In this document: positions 31,454 through 43,599 of the stretch, piece by piece
Layout: every line of letters begins with the position of its first letter
How positions within the stretch are numbered: the first letter of the stretch is position 1
DNA from: Dipteris shenzhenensis
Lineage: Eukaryota; Polypodiophyta; Polypodiopsida; Gleicheniales
Assembly (NCBI GenBank): GCA_047967505.1
Contig: CM106538.1
Direction: 5' to 3' (one strand)
Length of the DNA stretch: 64,000 nucleotides
The notes under the pieces: model-generated
Told to the model about the DNA's origin: nothing
Seen by the model: the letters and a program-made list of their open reading frames with translations, nothing else
The model's database searches: none
Program-made: the position numbers and the translations under genes

Positions 31454-32700
31454 TATATAAAAATTAACAACAATTTATACTGAGAGCTTCATGGAGCAAA
31501 AATTAAACAAAATATCTTACATTTATTAAAACTCAGCAATTGTTGAGGGCCTTAAAGGCCAAAAGATTACATCTAGCGAGCATAACCACTCAACCATTGC
31601 TGAGTGGTTTATATAAAAATTAACAACAGTTTATATTGAGAGCCTCATGGAGAAAAAATTGAACAAAAGAGATTACATTTGTGAAAAATTAGCAATTGCT
31701 GAGAGCCTTAGAGGCCAAAAGATTACATCCACCAGTGAGCCAAAAGCTTGCTGAGAACCTTAGAGGCCAAAAGTTTACATCCAACCATTGCTGAGTAGAT
31801 ATGAGCCTCGTTGAGCAAGAGGATATTTGTACAACTCAGTATTGCCAATTGTTGATAGCAAGAGGATATTTTTACAACTTTGCCACCAGCCCTGCTTGCT
31901 ATATTTGAATTTTTTGGAGAGCCAATGGAGGAGACAATAGAGAGGCCAACCCCTCCCAACAATGAGATGAGAAAGCTCTGCTGTGAAATACTTAGCCCTT
32001 CTTCAACATCTCCAAGAAATCCATAGAGCACATCCATATAGAGGCCAGAGGTGTGCATGCCATTCAAGGTCGTAACATGTAAATGTGGGGGGAATCATTC
32101 AAGGGAACGAAGAGATTCCACAAGTGTGAGCACAAGTGGTATATATAAAAATTAACAATAGTCTATATAGAGAGCCTCATAAAGTAAAAATTGAACAAAA
32201 GAGATTACATTTATAAAAACTTGGAAATTGTTGAGAGCCTTAGAGGCCAAAAGATTGCATCCAGTGAGCCAAAATACTGCTAAGAGCCTTAGAGGCCAAG
32301 AGACTACATCTAGCCATTACTGAGTGGTTATGAGCCTCGTTGAGCGTTGAGCAAGAGGATATTTGTATATCTGAGTATTGCCAATTGCTGCTGATATTAG
32401 TATAACTCAGTATTGTCGCTAGCCCAGCTTGCTACATTCAAATTTTTTGGGGAGCCAATGGAGGAGACGGCGAGGAGACGGCCAAGCACATTGCACAAAT
32501 GTAGGACTCAAATAAGGCCCCCCAACAAGACAAGAGTACTCTACTATGAAAATCCTTAGCCCTTCATCAACGTCTCTAGGGAAACGATAGAGCACAGCCA
32601 TATAGAGGCCAAAGGTGTGCATGCCATTCAAGGTAGTGACATGCAGATGTGGGGGGAATCGATCAAGAGAACAGAGAGATTCCACGAGAGCAAGCATTTG
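31454..32700 (-). repeat. 530-bp tandem repeat, two full units plus a partial one
   Basis: Units open with ATATAAAAATTAACAA at 31454 (partial), 31611 and 32141. Both full units share a minus-strand frame with FPPHLHVTTLNGMHT and DV(D/E)EGL, found in open frames at 31723-32067 and 32419-32721. No protein family was recognised. Unit length, TAGAGGCCAAAAGATT blocks and the single shared frame suggest a former coding exon or an element fragment that was duplicated. Confidence 0.7.
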
Positions 32701-33019
32701 AAGTCCTAATGAATGCAACACAATGACCTTATATATGAGAAGGCAGACAAGATTGGGATCACCTTACATCGAGGGGTGATAGTAGTAATAGGCATGGTCA
32801 AAAGAGTGGATGAGTAGTGGAACAAATGAGCAGGGGAGTAGATGATTGAATGAGAGTTGGAACTTGGTGCAAATGAGTGAATGAGAGTTGGAGGAGGGAG
32901 TGTGGAACAAAGTAGGGCAAGGGCAGAAGAGAGCTAGAGGAGGGTGCATGAAGAAAAGTAGCAGAGTAAGGAGGACGGATGAGAGCAAATATCCAAATGC
33001 CAAATATCATAAATCTTAT

Positions 33020-33270
33020 ATATATTACAAATTTTGAGCCACCGTGGTGACTAGAGGCCCGGTGTGCCATCCAAATAATCATGAGCCATTTTACAGTAAA
33101 GTAGCCACATGCCAAATGCCATAGACCTTATATTAATCAAAGTTTGAGCCACTGCGGTGAATAGAGGCTCGGTGTGCCATCCAAATAATCATGAGTCATT
33201 TTAAACCGCCACCTTAATTAATCAAAATATGGGGAGGGTGCCATCCAAATTTAATCATGAGCCATTTTAA
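33020..33270. repeat. GTGCCATCCAAATAATC repeat cluster
   Basis: Three units share GAGCCA-(C/T)G-(C/T)GGTGA, GTGCCATCCAAATAATC and ATGAG(C/T)CATTTTA. They are related to the array at 29399-29640. Confidence 0.75.
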
Positions 33271-33279
33271 TTGCGAGCC

Positions 33280-33965
33280 ACCGCAGTGGTTAGTAATTAA
33301 CTACCAACCCATAGGCATCACCCCAGATGCCACCTCGACACTGACGGGAGTGGTAATTAATTAAGACATGGCTGGTAATCATGAAGCAGATGCCACCATC
33401 TTGGTAATTGACTATGGTAATTAATTACACTCTACTGAGCATGCAACCCCAATGATTGGTAATTAATTCCACTTTACTGATCATGCAAACCCCATGGTGG
33501 TAGTTGGTAGGTGAGTAATTGCATGCCACTAGAGTGGCTAGTAATTAAATGCCAGCCCGATGGAATCTTAGCCGCCACCACAAACGTGGCTAGTAATCTT
33601 AGATGCCACCTCGGAGCCACCACCATTAGCAAGAGGTGGCAGTAATTAGCACAAACATAAATCATGAAGCCTAATCACCTCATTATCATGCAAGCACAGT
33701 GACTGGCAATTAACTACACTCTACTAATCATGCAAGCCTGGTGGTGGTAACTGGCAGGTGAGTAATTACGGGCCACTACTATGGCAGGTAATTAACTACC
33801 ATCCGAGTGGAATCTTAGCCGCCACCATAGATGTGGTTGGTAATCTTAGACACCATCTCACAAGAATCTTAAATGCCACCACCAGTGGAAGGTGGCAATA
33901 ATTACCACAGATGTAAATCATGAGGCCTAATCACCTCTAATCACTCATTACCATGCAAGGTAGTA
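33280..33965. repeat. TAATTAA / GCCACC satellite-like array
   Basis: Two to three units of about 260 bp alternate TGGTAATTAACTAC-type blocks with GGAATCTTAGCCGCCACCA and GAGGTGGCA blocks, so short GCCACC / GGTGGC inverted pairs recur. Unit starts are near 33430 and 33700. It has no coding capacity. Confidence 0.7.
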
Positions 33966-34960
33966 CTGTTGCCTCGAATTAATCAAAATTCGAGCCAACC
34001 AGCATGGTGGCTCTCACCTTGACAGTTCCATTCCCTTCACTATTTCGTATGATATCCATCCCACTGGTAGTTTCTTTCTCCCTTGCAATTGGGCTACAAA
34101 CTTAAGCCTTCACTATTCCATTCCCTTCACTATTTTGTCTTCTATCCCTCTTGACCGTTTCTTTCTCCCTTGCACTCGGATTGCAAACTTAAGCCTCCAC
34201 TATTCCATTTCCTTCACTTTTTTGTCTTCTATCCCTCTCGGCTATTTCTTTCTCCCTTGCACTCTTCCTACAACTTCTATCCCCCCTCGTAATGGATCCC
34301 CCTAGACACATTGAGCTCCAAAACAATTCTTTATCAATACCAAAACCTTTTGCCAGTGCAGAGAACAATGGTGCGTGATGTGATATTCTCATGCCAGAAT
34401 AGTGTGCCATGAAGAAACATTGCCTCTGCAATCTTCTCTTTCAAAAATTATTTGGTTAATATTTCCTCCTCAAGAGATCTTTGAAAGATTTTGCATTAAA
34501 AAGGGCCCTTTTTAAAGAACTTTTATAAGTGCTTTACTCATGATAAAAGGAATTTCTAAAATGACCCAAAAAATCTATATTTCTCCAAACTCATATAACA
34601 AAAACATTCCATAAATGACATGATTTTTTAAAGAAAATAGATTCAACATAATCATGAAAATATCATTGTGCTATTTTTGGAAGTAAGGATCAAAGACTAT
34701 ATTTTAAAATCAAACAAGCCATTGAAAAGTGATCATTAATAAGTAACAACAAAATGTCTTCTTATACATTTTCAAAATCGACTACTCTTCATGACTTTCT
34801 AGAGCATCATTATCATTGGTGTCATTGGTTTTATCCCCAGATGAAGTGGAAGCATCTTCCTCTACAATATCAATAATAACATTTAAATAAATGCCAAACA
34901 TCAAGTTAAGAACTTTTTTTCCCCCAAAAAATGAGGGTTTAGTTAAGCACTTTTAGAAGC
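33966..34960. other. Intergenic with short direct repeats
   Basis: CACTATTCCATTCCCTTCAC and TTTCTTTCTCCCTTGCA recur three times between 34020 and 34265 in units of about 85 bp. The rest is AT-rich without a recognised gene. Confidence 0.5.
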
Positions 34961-35220
34961 TAAATCGGACATTCTTGAAGGATTTGAAGCTTAAACTCGA
35001 TGCAAGGCAAGCTAAATCGGACATTCTTGAAGGATTTAAAGCTCAAACTCGATGCAAGGCATTGACTACAAGCTTAAAGACGATGTCCAACATCAAGTCA
35101 AAGCGTCAACTCAATATTTGTCATTAAGCCAAAGCTTCAACTCTATCTTTGACATCTAGTTTAAGATTGCACCTAATATCCGACATCGAGTTCAAGATTA
35201 AACTCACTATCAAATGATAT
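34961..35220. repeat. ACATCAAGT-type repeat block
   Basis: AAGCTAAATCGGACATTCTT followed by GAAGGATTTAAAGC occurs twice (34959, 35009). Many short blocks of the type AACTCGATGC and GACATCAAGT follow. The same short vocabulary returns at 35860-35900 and 36400-37200. Confidence 0.65.
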
Positions 35221-35264
35221 AATGACTTGGCAGACTAGTGCCTATGAGTAAAGTTATCCTTTAT

Positions 35265-35820
35265 CATGATGTTTTGCATTGACACAACAAGTCATCTCTT
35301 CCAATAGAAAAGTAGCACTCACTATTTTGATCATAACTTTTGATCCCAAACTTTGATTGACGAGTTTTTTGATGCATTAAAAATATTGAATTCGATCTAC
35401 AACTTTGTAGAAGAGGTTGGAATCTTAATCCATGATCTACTAGATTGTAATTTAATTTACGCAATCTAAGTCTCCTCTTCGAGGAAAAAAATAGTAGTCA
35501 GTATTCCCAAAATAATAGTTCTAATGAATTAGAAATATTGAATTGCTATATACAACTTTTTAGAAAAGGTCAAAATATGTCCATGATCTATTAGGCTGAA
35601 AATTTGATTTACGTAATCTAAGTCTCCTCTTCCAAGAAAAAAGTAGCAGTCACTATTTTAATCATAACTTTTGCTCCCAAACTCAAATTGGAGATCTTTT
35701 TGATGCATTAGAAAGCTTGGATTTCTATTTACAGCTTCCTAGAAGAGGTCAAAAACTCGATCCATGATCTTTTAGGTTGAAATTATGATTTACACAATCT
35801 GAAGATGTGCTTTAGGGGAT
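35265..35820. repeat. Three diverged units of about 180 bp
   Basis: CGTAATCTAAGTCTCCTCTT, AAGTAGCAGTCACTATTTT and CCATGATCTA(C/T)TAG-type blocks recur three times. No coding region was recognised. Confidence 0.6.
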
Positions 35821-35944
35821 GTCCGTAAATGAAAATCGGGTGTGCAAGTACCAAGTTAACCTCCAACTCAATATTTTACATCAAGTTGGAGGTTACTTGA
35901 TGCAAAGTGAAATAAAGTACTCTCACAATTGATTTTCACTTAAG

Positions 35945-37200
35945 GAGAGCTTTTTGCATGCCTTTTGCCATCCCCTTCTCCATTTAATTGCACCTCTTGT
36001 CTGCACCATCCCCCTCTCCCCTAGCTACTCCATCCCATCCCTTACTTGGATGTTACATCCCCTCTTATTTCATCCATCCACTCATCACCCCTATACTAGC
36101 CCCTCCTTGCTACACCTACTTGCCCCTACCCCCTACACCCTTGCGCCCACTACGGCCATGCTCGCCCTGCGTCCTCATGTCCCTACTCACCCTATGCCCC
36201 TAGGCCCCTGATTGCCTTGCGCCCCTGCACCCATACCCCCTGTGTCCCCTAGCTATGCCCTTCCTCACTACCTATTTGCATCCCTTTGCCTCGTGGTTAC
36301 ATCCCTTGGTAGTGCCACTAGTTTAATTACAATATAAGCATGGAAAACTGATAATATCGCTTTGTAAATCAAATTATGAAACAAAAATTACAATTGAATA
36401 TTATGTTCATGCTCAAACTTGTGTTTAGACATAAAATTTAAGCACTAACTTGATGTTAAACATGAAATTCAATGTTTTACATGAAGCCTAGGCTTTAACT
36501 TGATGCAAAACATCAAATTGAACCTTGAACTTGATGTTTTACATCAAGTCTGAGCTTCAACATGTTGCATCAATTTGAAGCTTCAACTCGATGCAGCACA
36601 TCGAAGCCCTTGTGCCCCTACTCGCCCCTATGCCCCCTTTGCCCCTACACCCCCTGTGCCTCTACTCGTCATTGTGCCCCTATGCCCCTTGTACCCCTAC
36701 ACCCCCTAGCTGTGCAACTGCTCAACACTTGGATGCACCCCCCCACCCCTAGTTGCACCCCCTGGCTGTGCAACTAGTTTGATTACAATATAACCAGGGA
36801 AACTTAGTAATATTTCCTTATAAATCAAATTATGATACAAAATTACAATTGAATATTAAGTTCATTCTTGAACTTGACCTTAGACATCAACTTTAAGATT
36901 CAACTTGATGTCACACATAAACTTCAATGTTTTACATCAAGTCTAGGCTTCAACTTGATTCGAATCATCAAATTGAACCTTCAACTTGATGTTTTACATC
37001 ATGTTTAGACCTTAATTTGATGTTTTTCATCAGTCAAAGCTTTAATTCAATGCAAATCATAGAATTAAAGCTTTAATTTAATCTCAATTTAATGCAAATC
37101 ATAGAATTAAATCTTCAACTTGATGCAAAACATTGAATTAAAGATTCAACTTGATGTAAAACATCTAATTGAAGATTTAAATTGATGTAAAACTTGATGT
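35945..37200. repeat. Tandem unit of about 465 bp: C-rich part plus ACATCAAGTT part
   Basis: A CCCCTA-rich stretch (35945-36290; again 36600-36770) is followed each time by a copy of the same AT-rich block. Shared sequences include GATTACAATATAA, AAATCAAATTATGA and AATTACAATTGAATATTA, starting near 36312 and 36778. Within the AT-rich part, AACTTGATGT and ACATCAAGTT alternate, forming many short inverted pairs. Confidence 0.75.
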
Positions 37201-37435
37201 TACATGGTAGTTTATACATAATAATTTATCGGCATGTTTTTAAAATCAAAGCACTAATTTCCCCTAATTTTGAGAGAATCTTTATGGAGAAACATTTGCA
37301 ATTACCCAAGCAATCCATAATAGTGTTAAAACCTTAATAAATTGATGCATACAGTACCCTATCAAATATTTCCACGTGGGCGAGCATAAAGAATAGAAAA
37401 ATAAAACATTTTACCTTTGGAAGGGGAGGAATCGT
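37200..37435. other. No gene recognised
   Basis: AT-rich DNA between the repeat block and the polypurine tract. If the CACTA relic to the right extends here, its end was not identified. Confidence 0.3.
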
Positions 37436-37439
37436 TCCT

Positions 37440-37722
37440 ATACCCTTCCCACACACATCAAGCCAAAAAGAGGCAAAAAGGAGAGAGAAAAGAGGGGAAA
37501 AGAGAGAAAAGAGAGGAGAAAAGAAGAGAGGGGAAGAGACAGGAGAGGAAAAAATAGAGAGGGGAAAAGAGAGGAAAAAGATGTAAAAAGAGGGGGGAAA
37601 GGAGAGAAAAGGGATTGTAAAAGAGAGAAAAGAGAGAGGGGAAAAGAGAGAGAAAAGAGAGGGAAAAGCAGGGAAAAGAGATGTAGAAAAGAGAGGGAAG
37701 AGAAGAGGAGAGGAAAATCCTA
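37440..37722 (-). repeat. Polypurine (minus-strand pyrimidine) tract
   Basis: About 280 bp of almost only A and G on the plus strand, built of GAGAGGAAAAGAG-like units. On the minus strand it resembles the TTTCCCCTCTTT blocks of the CACTA copy 2 minisatellite. It holds the matching place, downstream of a C/T-rich leader, in the decayed relic. Confidence 0.85.
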
Positions 37723-38254
37723 CAACCATCTCATTTGCTAATGCTTAGGCCATTCCCAAACAGCCAACATAAAACACAAAATGAACAAAAAGAAAGGGAG
37801 AGAAGAGGCCTTTCTTACTTGAAGCCTAGATTGCCATTAAAAAGAGAGAGATTATAGGTGCCTATACAAGAACAAAGAGACACACCACTTTTCCTAAGAA
37901 GCAAAGGAGAAAGCAAAGAACTTGACAAAGCAAAACAAAGAGACATGTTTCTAAGAAATCATTCATGAATGCTACCCAATTAGATGGAAACATGTTTAGA
38001 GGCTTAGCAAAGAGACAAAAAATGAAATGTAATACTTAAACAAAGTAGGATGAAAGAAGTACTTACCTTGAAGGAACTTGGAGAAGAAGCTTGGAAGAGA
38101 ACAAACAAGACGCGGAGGGATATTGATGGAGAGGGAGCAAGGTGGAGAGGAAGCTTGGGGTAAAGAGACCAACGAGGAGGGAAGGTGCACAAGGGAGGCA
38201 ACGCAAGGATGGAGAGGAAATATGAAATGAGGTGGTAAAATGTGATTTGAGCTT

Positions 38255-38395
38255 TTTTAGTGTTCGCAGAATATTGGTGTTTTTGTCAGTATTTTCTTCA
38301 AAAATTGGAGACAACACTGCCAGCTTTCCATTGGTATTTTTGTCAAAAAATACCAACAAAAATACTGATACATATACCAAAGGAAAATAAATTTC
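38255..38395. promoter_or_regulatory. Central repeat cluster of the CACTA relic
   Basis: ATTGGTGTTTTTGTCAGTAT at about 38271, ATTGGTATTTTTGTCA at about 38332 and the inverse TACCAACAAAAATACTGA at about 38350 lie between the divergent gene remnants. Related ATTGGTAT, ATATTTTTGTCA and CCAATACCAAT blocks lie near the right terminus (40110-40225). This is probably the equivalent of the palindrome clusters of copy 2, with a different motif. Confidence 0.45.
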
Positions 38396-38527
38396 TTAAC
38401 ATTTGGCGTAACTTTTGCCCTTTCTAGGTTTTGATTTTGATCTTTGGCACGGTCCTCTTCTTTCTAAGTTTTTATTTTGATCTTCTGGGTTACACTTAAC
38501 ATCTTGTTCAAAATGGCCTATAGCTTT

Positions 38528-38610
38528 AGTGAATTATAACATCCCACCAAGGCTGACAACAATGAAGAAGGGACACCTCGCTCATGCTTGTCCTCCTCAT
38601 GCCAAGGAAG
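38528..38610 (+). pseudogene. TNP2-type transposase fragment
   Basis: This stretch is colinear with the copy 2 transposase around its YNIPPWLTIKKGHL block, with base differences and small indels, and it lies on the opposite strand relative to the window. The remainder of the transposase is not recognisable between here and 40100 except for composition. A relic only. Confidence 0.55.
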
Positions 38611-39079
38611 ACAAAATTAAGAGAGATTATGTTTCAAACTTAGATAAATTTAAATGAGATTATGTTTGATATGCAAGAGGAAATGTGACAATTTCCATAA
38701 GCCCTTCAGAAGAATGGCTTCTAATAGAGCTTCAAAGCACTTTTGGGGTCTTTTAAATTGTGTTTCTGGACACCATATGAACACCACTAAGGTTCATGAC
38801 ATGATGGTAGGTCACAAAAATAAGCATACTATGGGAGATTTTGTGTGGCTTTTGATATTCACAACAAAGCAATTATCAATATTATTATTGTAGCTTTTAT
38901 TATCAATACTATTATTGTAAATTTTAAAGCTATTAAGATGTTTATGAATGTGGCCTAAGAGGGTTGCCACTCTATTAAGCTTGGAAGCTATACTTTTTGA
39001 ATGTCAATGTAGTTTAAAGCTAAGTCCGATGGTTGAAAGTAAAAGTCTAAGCTAGCCATTTGACAAATATGAAGGTTTA

Positions 39080-39480
39080 GTCAAACTTTTTATAACAAAA
39101 TCAGGCTAGTTATGACCACCATGCATGTAGGTTGTAGTCCGACTATTTACAAAAATCAAGCTAGCTACAACCACCATGCATGTAGGTGTAGTAGTAAGAT
39201 GCATACTTGCCAACCACACTAGTGATTGGAACATCAAGCTTTTTCGTCCTGTTTAGATAGCCCACTGATTTAGGGACCATCTTAGTGGTCAAAATAATGA
39301 GCTTGTTGGGTTGATGAATATGTTTCACATATGTATTGTAGATTTTCTTATCCTGAAGTTAATTTTCTTAAGCTTGATAGTCCCATCTAACTCATCTCTT
39401 GATTTAAGGACCAATTTGGTGGTCAAAACAATAATCTTACTAGATTGATGAATATATTTTGCATGTTTTGTGGGTTTAAT
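39080..39480. repeat. Short tandem repeats inside the CACTA relic
   Basis: AACCACCATGCATGTAGG-type units at about 39117 and 39171, and GATTTA(G/A)GGACCA, GGTGGTCAAAA and TTGATGAATAT units at about 39268 and 39402, are direct repeats of low age. No function is proposed. Confidence 0.6.
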
Positions 39481-40329
39481 TATTATGAACCAATGTTTTT
39501 AGTGTGCTAGAATGTTCATTTCCCTTAAGCTTAAGCAAAATTTCAAATAAGAATATTGGAAACATACTGAATGTTCTTGAATGGATTAAAGGCCCATGAT
39601 GGTTTTAGAAGGTAGCTCAATCAGATGGCAAGGATTTACTTTCAACCGACTGTGGTGGAACTTTAAAAAAGTGGTTTGGAAAAGTGGGGTGGTGTGGGGA
39701 GTAGTACATTACCAAGATGTGCCATCTACTATTGTAGAGCATTAAGTGGGAACCAATCTTGTACATGCATTTAATTTATGTGGCATTCCATGGGTGGTTC
39801 TAAGAAGTCATTCCTACTCACAGCCATTGCATTAGGCCGAGGCATCTGGTACCATAGACAAGTAAATGCTAGTAAAAGTTCCCCAACTCATTGCCCTTTT
39901 CTTAGAAGGAGAAAGATTATTGTAAGTTAAAGAAACCTTTAGAGTCCCACCTACTTGCACCTCCCCATATCTACTCTCTTTCTCTTTTTGATGTCCAGTC
40001 ATACAATAACTAGTGTAGATAGGACATCATCATGGTCTCCATCAACAAAAAAGGAAAATGCTAACAAGTTTTCTAACTGGATACTTCCATGTTCTTTCTA
40101 AGTTGATATATGCATCATTATTAATATTGGTATAGCCATCAATATTTTTGTCAAGCATCAATGATTGTTCCGATGGTATTATAGAAGTATTACTGATGCC
40201 AATACCAATGGCAATACTGACATTTTTTGGACCAAAAACTTACCGATAGATCCTGTAGCCAAGGCACAAAAAATTTTCTAAGGTCCTCACCGTCGAACTA
40301 CCAGAAATAGATGGGTATGTTGTAGTGAT

Positions 40330-43225
40330 GCATGAAATGCCTTGTTTTGGTCTTCCCTTACTATATTGTCAAGCTGGATATATAGTGTTCATGGAAGGGG
40401 GCCTTCCATTGATATGAGAATTTGATGAGTTATTGTAACTAATATATTTGTCTCATTGTGCAAATTTGGATAATTTTTGTATGCTTTGTGAACTTTGATC
40501 ATTCTTGGGCTTGTTGCTCTCTATGATGCTTAAGAGCACTAGTGATTTGATATACATATCAAAAAATAAAAATATTATTATACATACCCAAAATCTTTTA
40601 GAGAATCAAATTGTACATATAAGATACCTTGATACCTTGTTTGCTTGAGGTTGTTGCCCTTTGTCTTTGACTCTTGAGGTTTGCATATACACTACTTACC
40701 ACCATTCTCACTTTTTTGGGGATTTTCACATTATTAAGTTCGTTCTTCCAATCTATTGAAATAAATATAGCTAGAAAACTATTCATTGCTCTCTGACATC
40801 TCCTCCTTGTAAAGTATGAAAATCTCAAATCTTGTGTAACTATCCCATCAAGTGTAGTTTCCTTGTTGCAGCATCACTTTTGCATTCAAAGCAAATTAGC
40901 TTTATATCCATGATATGGATATATGTTTAATAGGCCCAATTAGACATGAATTTGTGAAACATCTTGTCCTGCTTTGTACACATGCAAGCCTTGCATTTCC
41001 CAAGCTATGAATTTTCTCAAGCCTATTCTACAAATCAGCATACTCTCAATACTCTACCTGCTCATTCTTGATAGGGGTGATTTTGCTACATTCAAGTAAT
41101 AATCCTATTTCTCATGATTAAAACCAAATTACTAGGTCCTTATAGCTCTCAAATTTCTCACACCTACTCTCCCTAAACAATTTGGATGCAACACATAGTA
41201 CTGCATGTTTCCTTCAACGGAGCCTCAAATGTTAAGAATTGCATTCTTTTCCTACCATAACGCATGGATATTTTATCAATGTGTATCTTTATCTTTTTTA
41301 TCAGGTTCCTAGGAGGATTAGATGCACTTTGTTCAGCTATTGAAAGTGAAGGCACAAATGAGATTGGACCAATCATAGGAAATAATTGTGCATTCATAAC
41401 CTGCACGTTAATAATAGAATGAAGCAGGCGGCACTGGCAACTTTGGAATTGATGCATTGCTTATTTAGGTTCAATCCTTGTGAAAGACTCTAGCTCATAT
41501 GAGGATAGTGAAAGATCCAATCACTCACAAACATGCTCAAACAAGGAGACAGAGACATTCTCACAACTAATTCTGGGTTACATGAAGATACTAAAGGTTT
41601 ATTAGGGATGATGAAGCTTATATTTTGATATAACTTAAAGAAAGATGAACTTTCAAGACCATAGGTTGAGATTGAGATTGACATCTTGAAGATCACACTT
41701 ACAATAAGGCCTAAACCCTAATGTTCACTATTCCCTAGAACCTAATCTCCCTCCTCCCAACTCTAGCAACTTGTAGAATCCAAGAAAGCATCCACAGTGG
41801 CAACAAACCCCAAAAAGTGAGTGGAATCATTACGTTCTTTTTAGATGGTATTTCATTTTCATTGCAATTAATCATATAAAATATTTTGTAATTAAAAATT
41901 AATTTTTAAAGAAAATATTCTGAAGCCTTGATGCAAATCCAATCCCTTAATGCAAATCCAATCCCCGGGACTGGATTTGCATGAAACTTCCTACAAATCC
42001 AATCCTCGAGACTAGATTTGTATGAAGCATCATATTGAATATTTTTTTATTTTGTTATAATGTCTTTAAATAATAAAATGAAGTGTTGTTTATTAATTCA
42101 TTATTGAGCAAGCTTTAATATATTTTATTAAGTACTTTTAAAGATTGTAATTATTTAAATAAAATGTTGGTCTTCAAACTTTCATATCATCTTTGTTTTA
42201 TCATTTTAGGGAGGTGGTCTTCTATTTAAACCCTATTTGATGATTTTCGATTTGAAACTCATAGTTAAAAGACTCAATTGTTGAAATATTTTAGGTAAAG
42301 TGTGTAAATTTTGCAATATAAAGTAATATAATCAAGCCTCTTTGTAGGAGGGAAAGGGAGTGACATAGCACTCACTGTAAATTCAATGAAGAACAACTAT
42401 CAAACGTATAGTGCTTCTCATTTCAAAGAGAATCTCTCTTTGAGAATCTTATCTTATTATGCAATTCTATATTCATTGAAGTGTTCATTACACAAATTGT
42501 GAATATAATGAACACTTTAATGAATACCTTGTATATTATGTCATGAATACTATGAAAATAAGAATTGTTGAGCAAACAATTTTACTATCTATCCAAAATT
42601 GTAAATATTAATCTGTAATAAATAAATATATGTCACAAAGTGCATCTTGTCAAAAGGAGAAAAAAAAAAAAAAAATTTCAATCTATATAAACCCATTATG
42701 TTTCTAAATGAATAGGCTTGAATTTCAGCTGAATTTTAAAATTTACTTAAAATATAGTACTATTTTGAGGGAATCAATGGGTAACTTGTAATAGTTCAAT
42801 AGTTCTCACTTAATATGGATAGTGTTTTTCCAATACTTCGCAAGAATACAAATATCTAATGCAAAATAATTAGTCAAAAGTGAACTGCATCAGTAAGTTC
42901 CATAAAGTTGTGAATGAAATTCTTGATTCTTACTACAATTTGTGCAAATTGAAGGATCAAATCTTAGAGGTAAGTAGGCCAAACACATTCCATGATGCAA
43001 TTGCTATTGCTATCACTATTGCATTATACTATGAAGATTAAGGTTATTTAAGGACAATTTTGACCTTGTGCCAACAAGGATCAAAAGCACAATCCAAACC
43101 AACCAAGACATTGACATGAGGTCATTTGGTGTGTGGAGTAGTGACAAAAATTTTCTTGTAAAATCATGTGATAAAAGGTAGATTTTGTTTCTAATAGCAT
43201 AGGAATAGCATAGAACTCTCTAACA
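40330..43225. other. Gene-poor AT-rich stretch
   Basis: No coding region recognised. It contains small hairpins at 41950-41982 (ATGCAAATCCA / TGGATTTGCAT), 42423-42443 (TCAAAGAGA / TCTCTTTGA) and 42471-42526 (20-bp arms), and an A-run at 42659-42676. Confidence 0.5.
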
Positions 43226-43226
43226 A

Positions 43227-43278
<52 letters not shown>
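43227..43278. repeat. (GA)n microsatellite
   Basis: About 23 GA dinucleotides with one interruption at the start. A decayed 35-bp tandem array (CTCCTTACGCTTTGTG units) follows to about 43440. Confidence 0.95.
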
Positions 43279-43279
<1 letters not shown>

Positions 43280-43599
43280 CTTAAATCTACACTTTGTGCT
43301 AGAGAGGGTAACTCCTTACGCTTTGTGAGAGAGAAAGTCCTTACATTGTGCTAGAGAGACAAACTCCTTATACTTTGTGAAGATAGAGAAATTCCTTACA
43401 CTTTGTGCTAGAAAGAGAAACTCCTTACGCCTTGTGAGGAGATGCAAACTTAGGAGCATGTATAATCATATCTTAATGCATAGAAGCTCCCACCTTTTGG
43501 GCTCAATGTTTAGCTCACTTTTACATTCATGTGCTTGACCTCTTGGGGTCTATGCTCTCTTTATCCACAGACATAGAATTGGTAGCTTGTGCGCCCTCA

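Larger units (their letters stand above)
37440..40327. mobile_element. Decayed third CACTA element (inverse orientation to copy 2)
   Basis: Three things place it. First, the right end reads inward CACTACAACATACCC from 40327. Second, a fragment at 38528-38610 (GTGAATTATAACATCCCACC followed by AAGGCTGACAACAATGAAGA) matches the transposase YNIPPWLTIKK region of copy 2 on the plus strand. Third, a minus-strand C/T-rich leader with AAGGTAAGT (38230-38060) and a pyrimidine tract (37722-37440) match the copy 2 second-gene leader. The left end was not found. Coding parts are nearly gone. Confidence 0.5.

Noticed and set aside
37334-37729. 131-residue minus-strand frame
   Set aside because: It is Phe/Ser/Leu repeat protein from a polypyrimidine tract.
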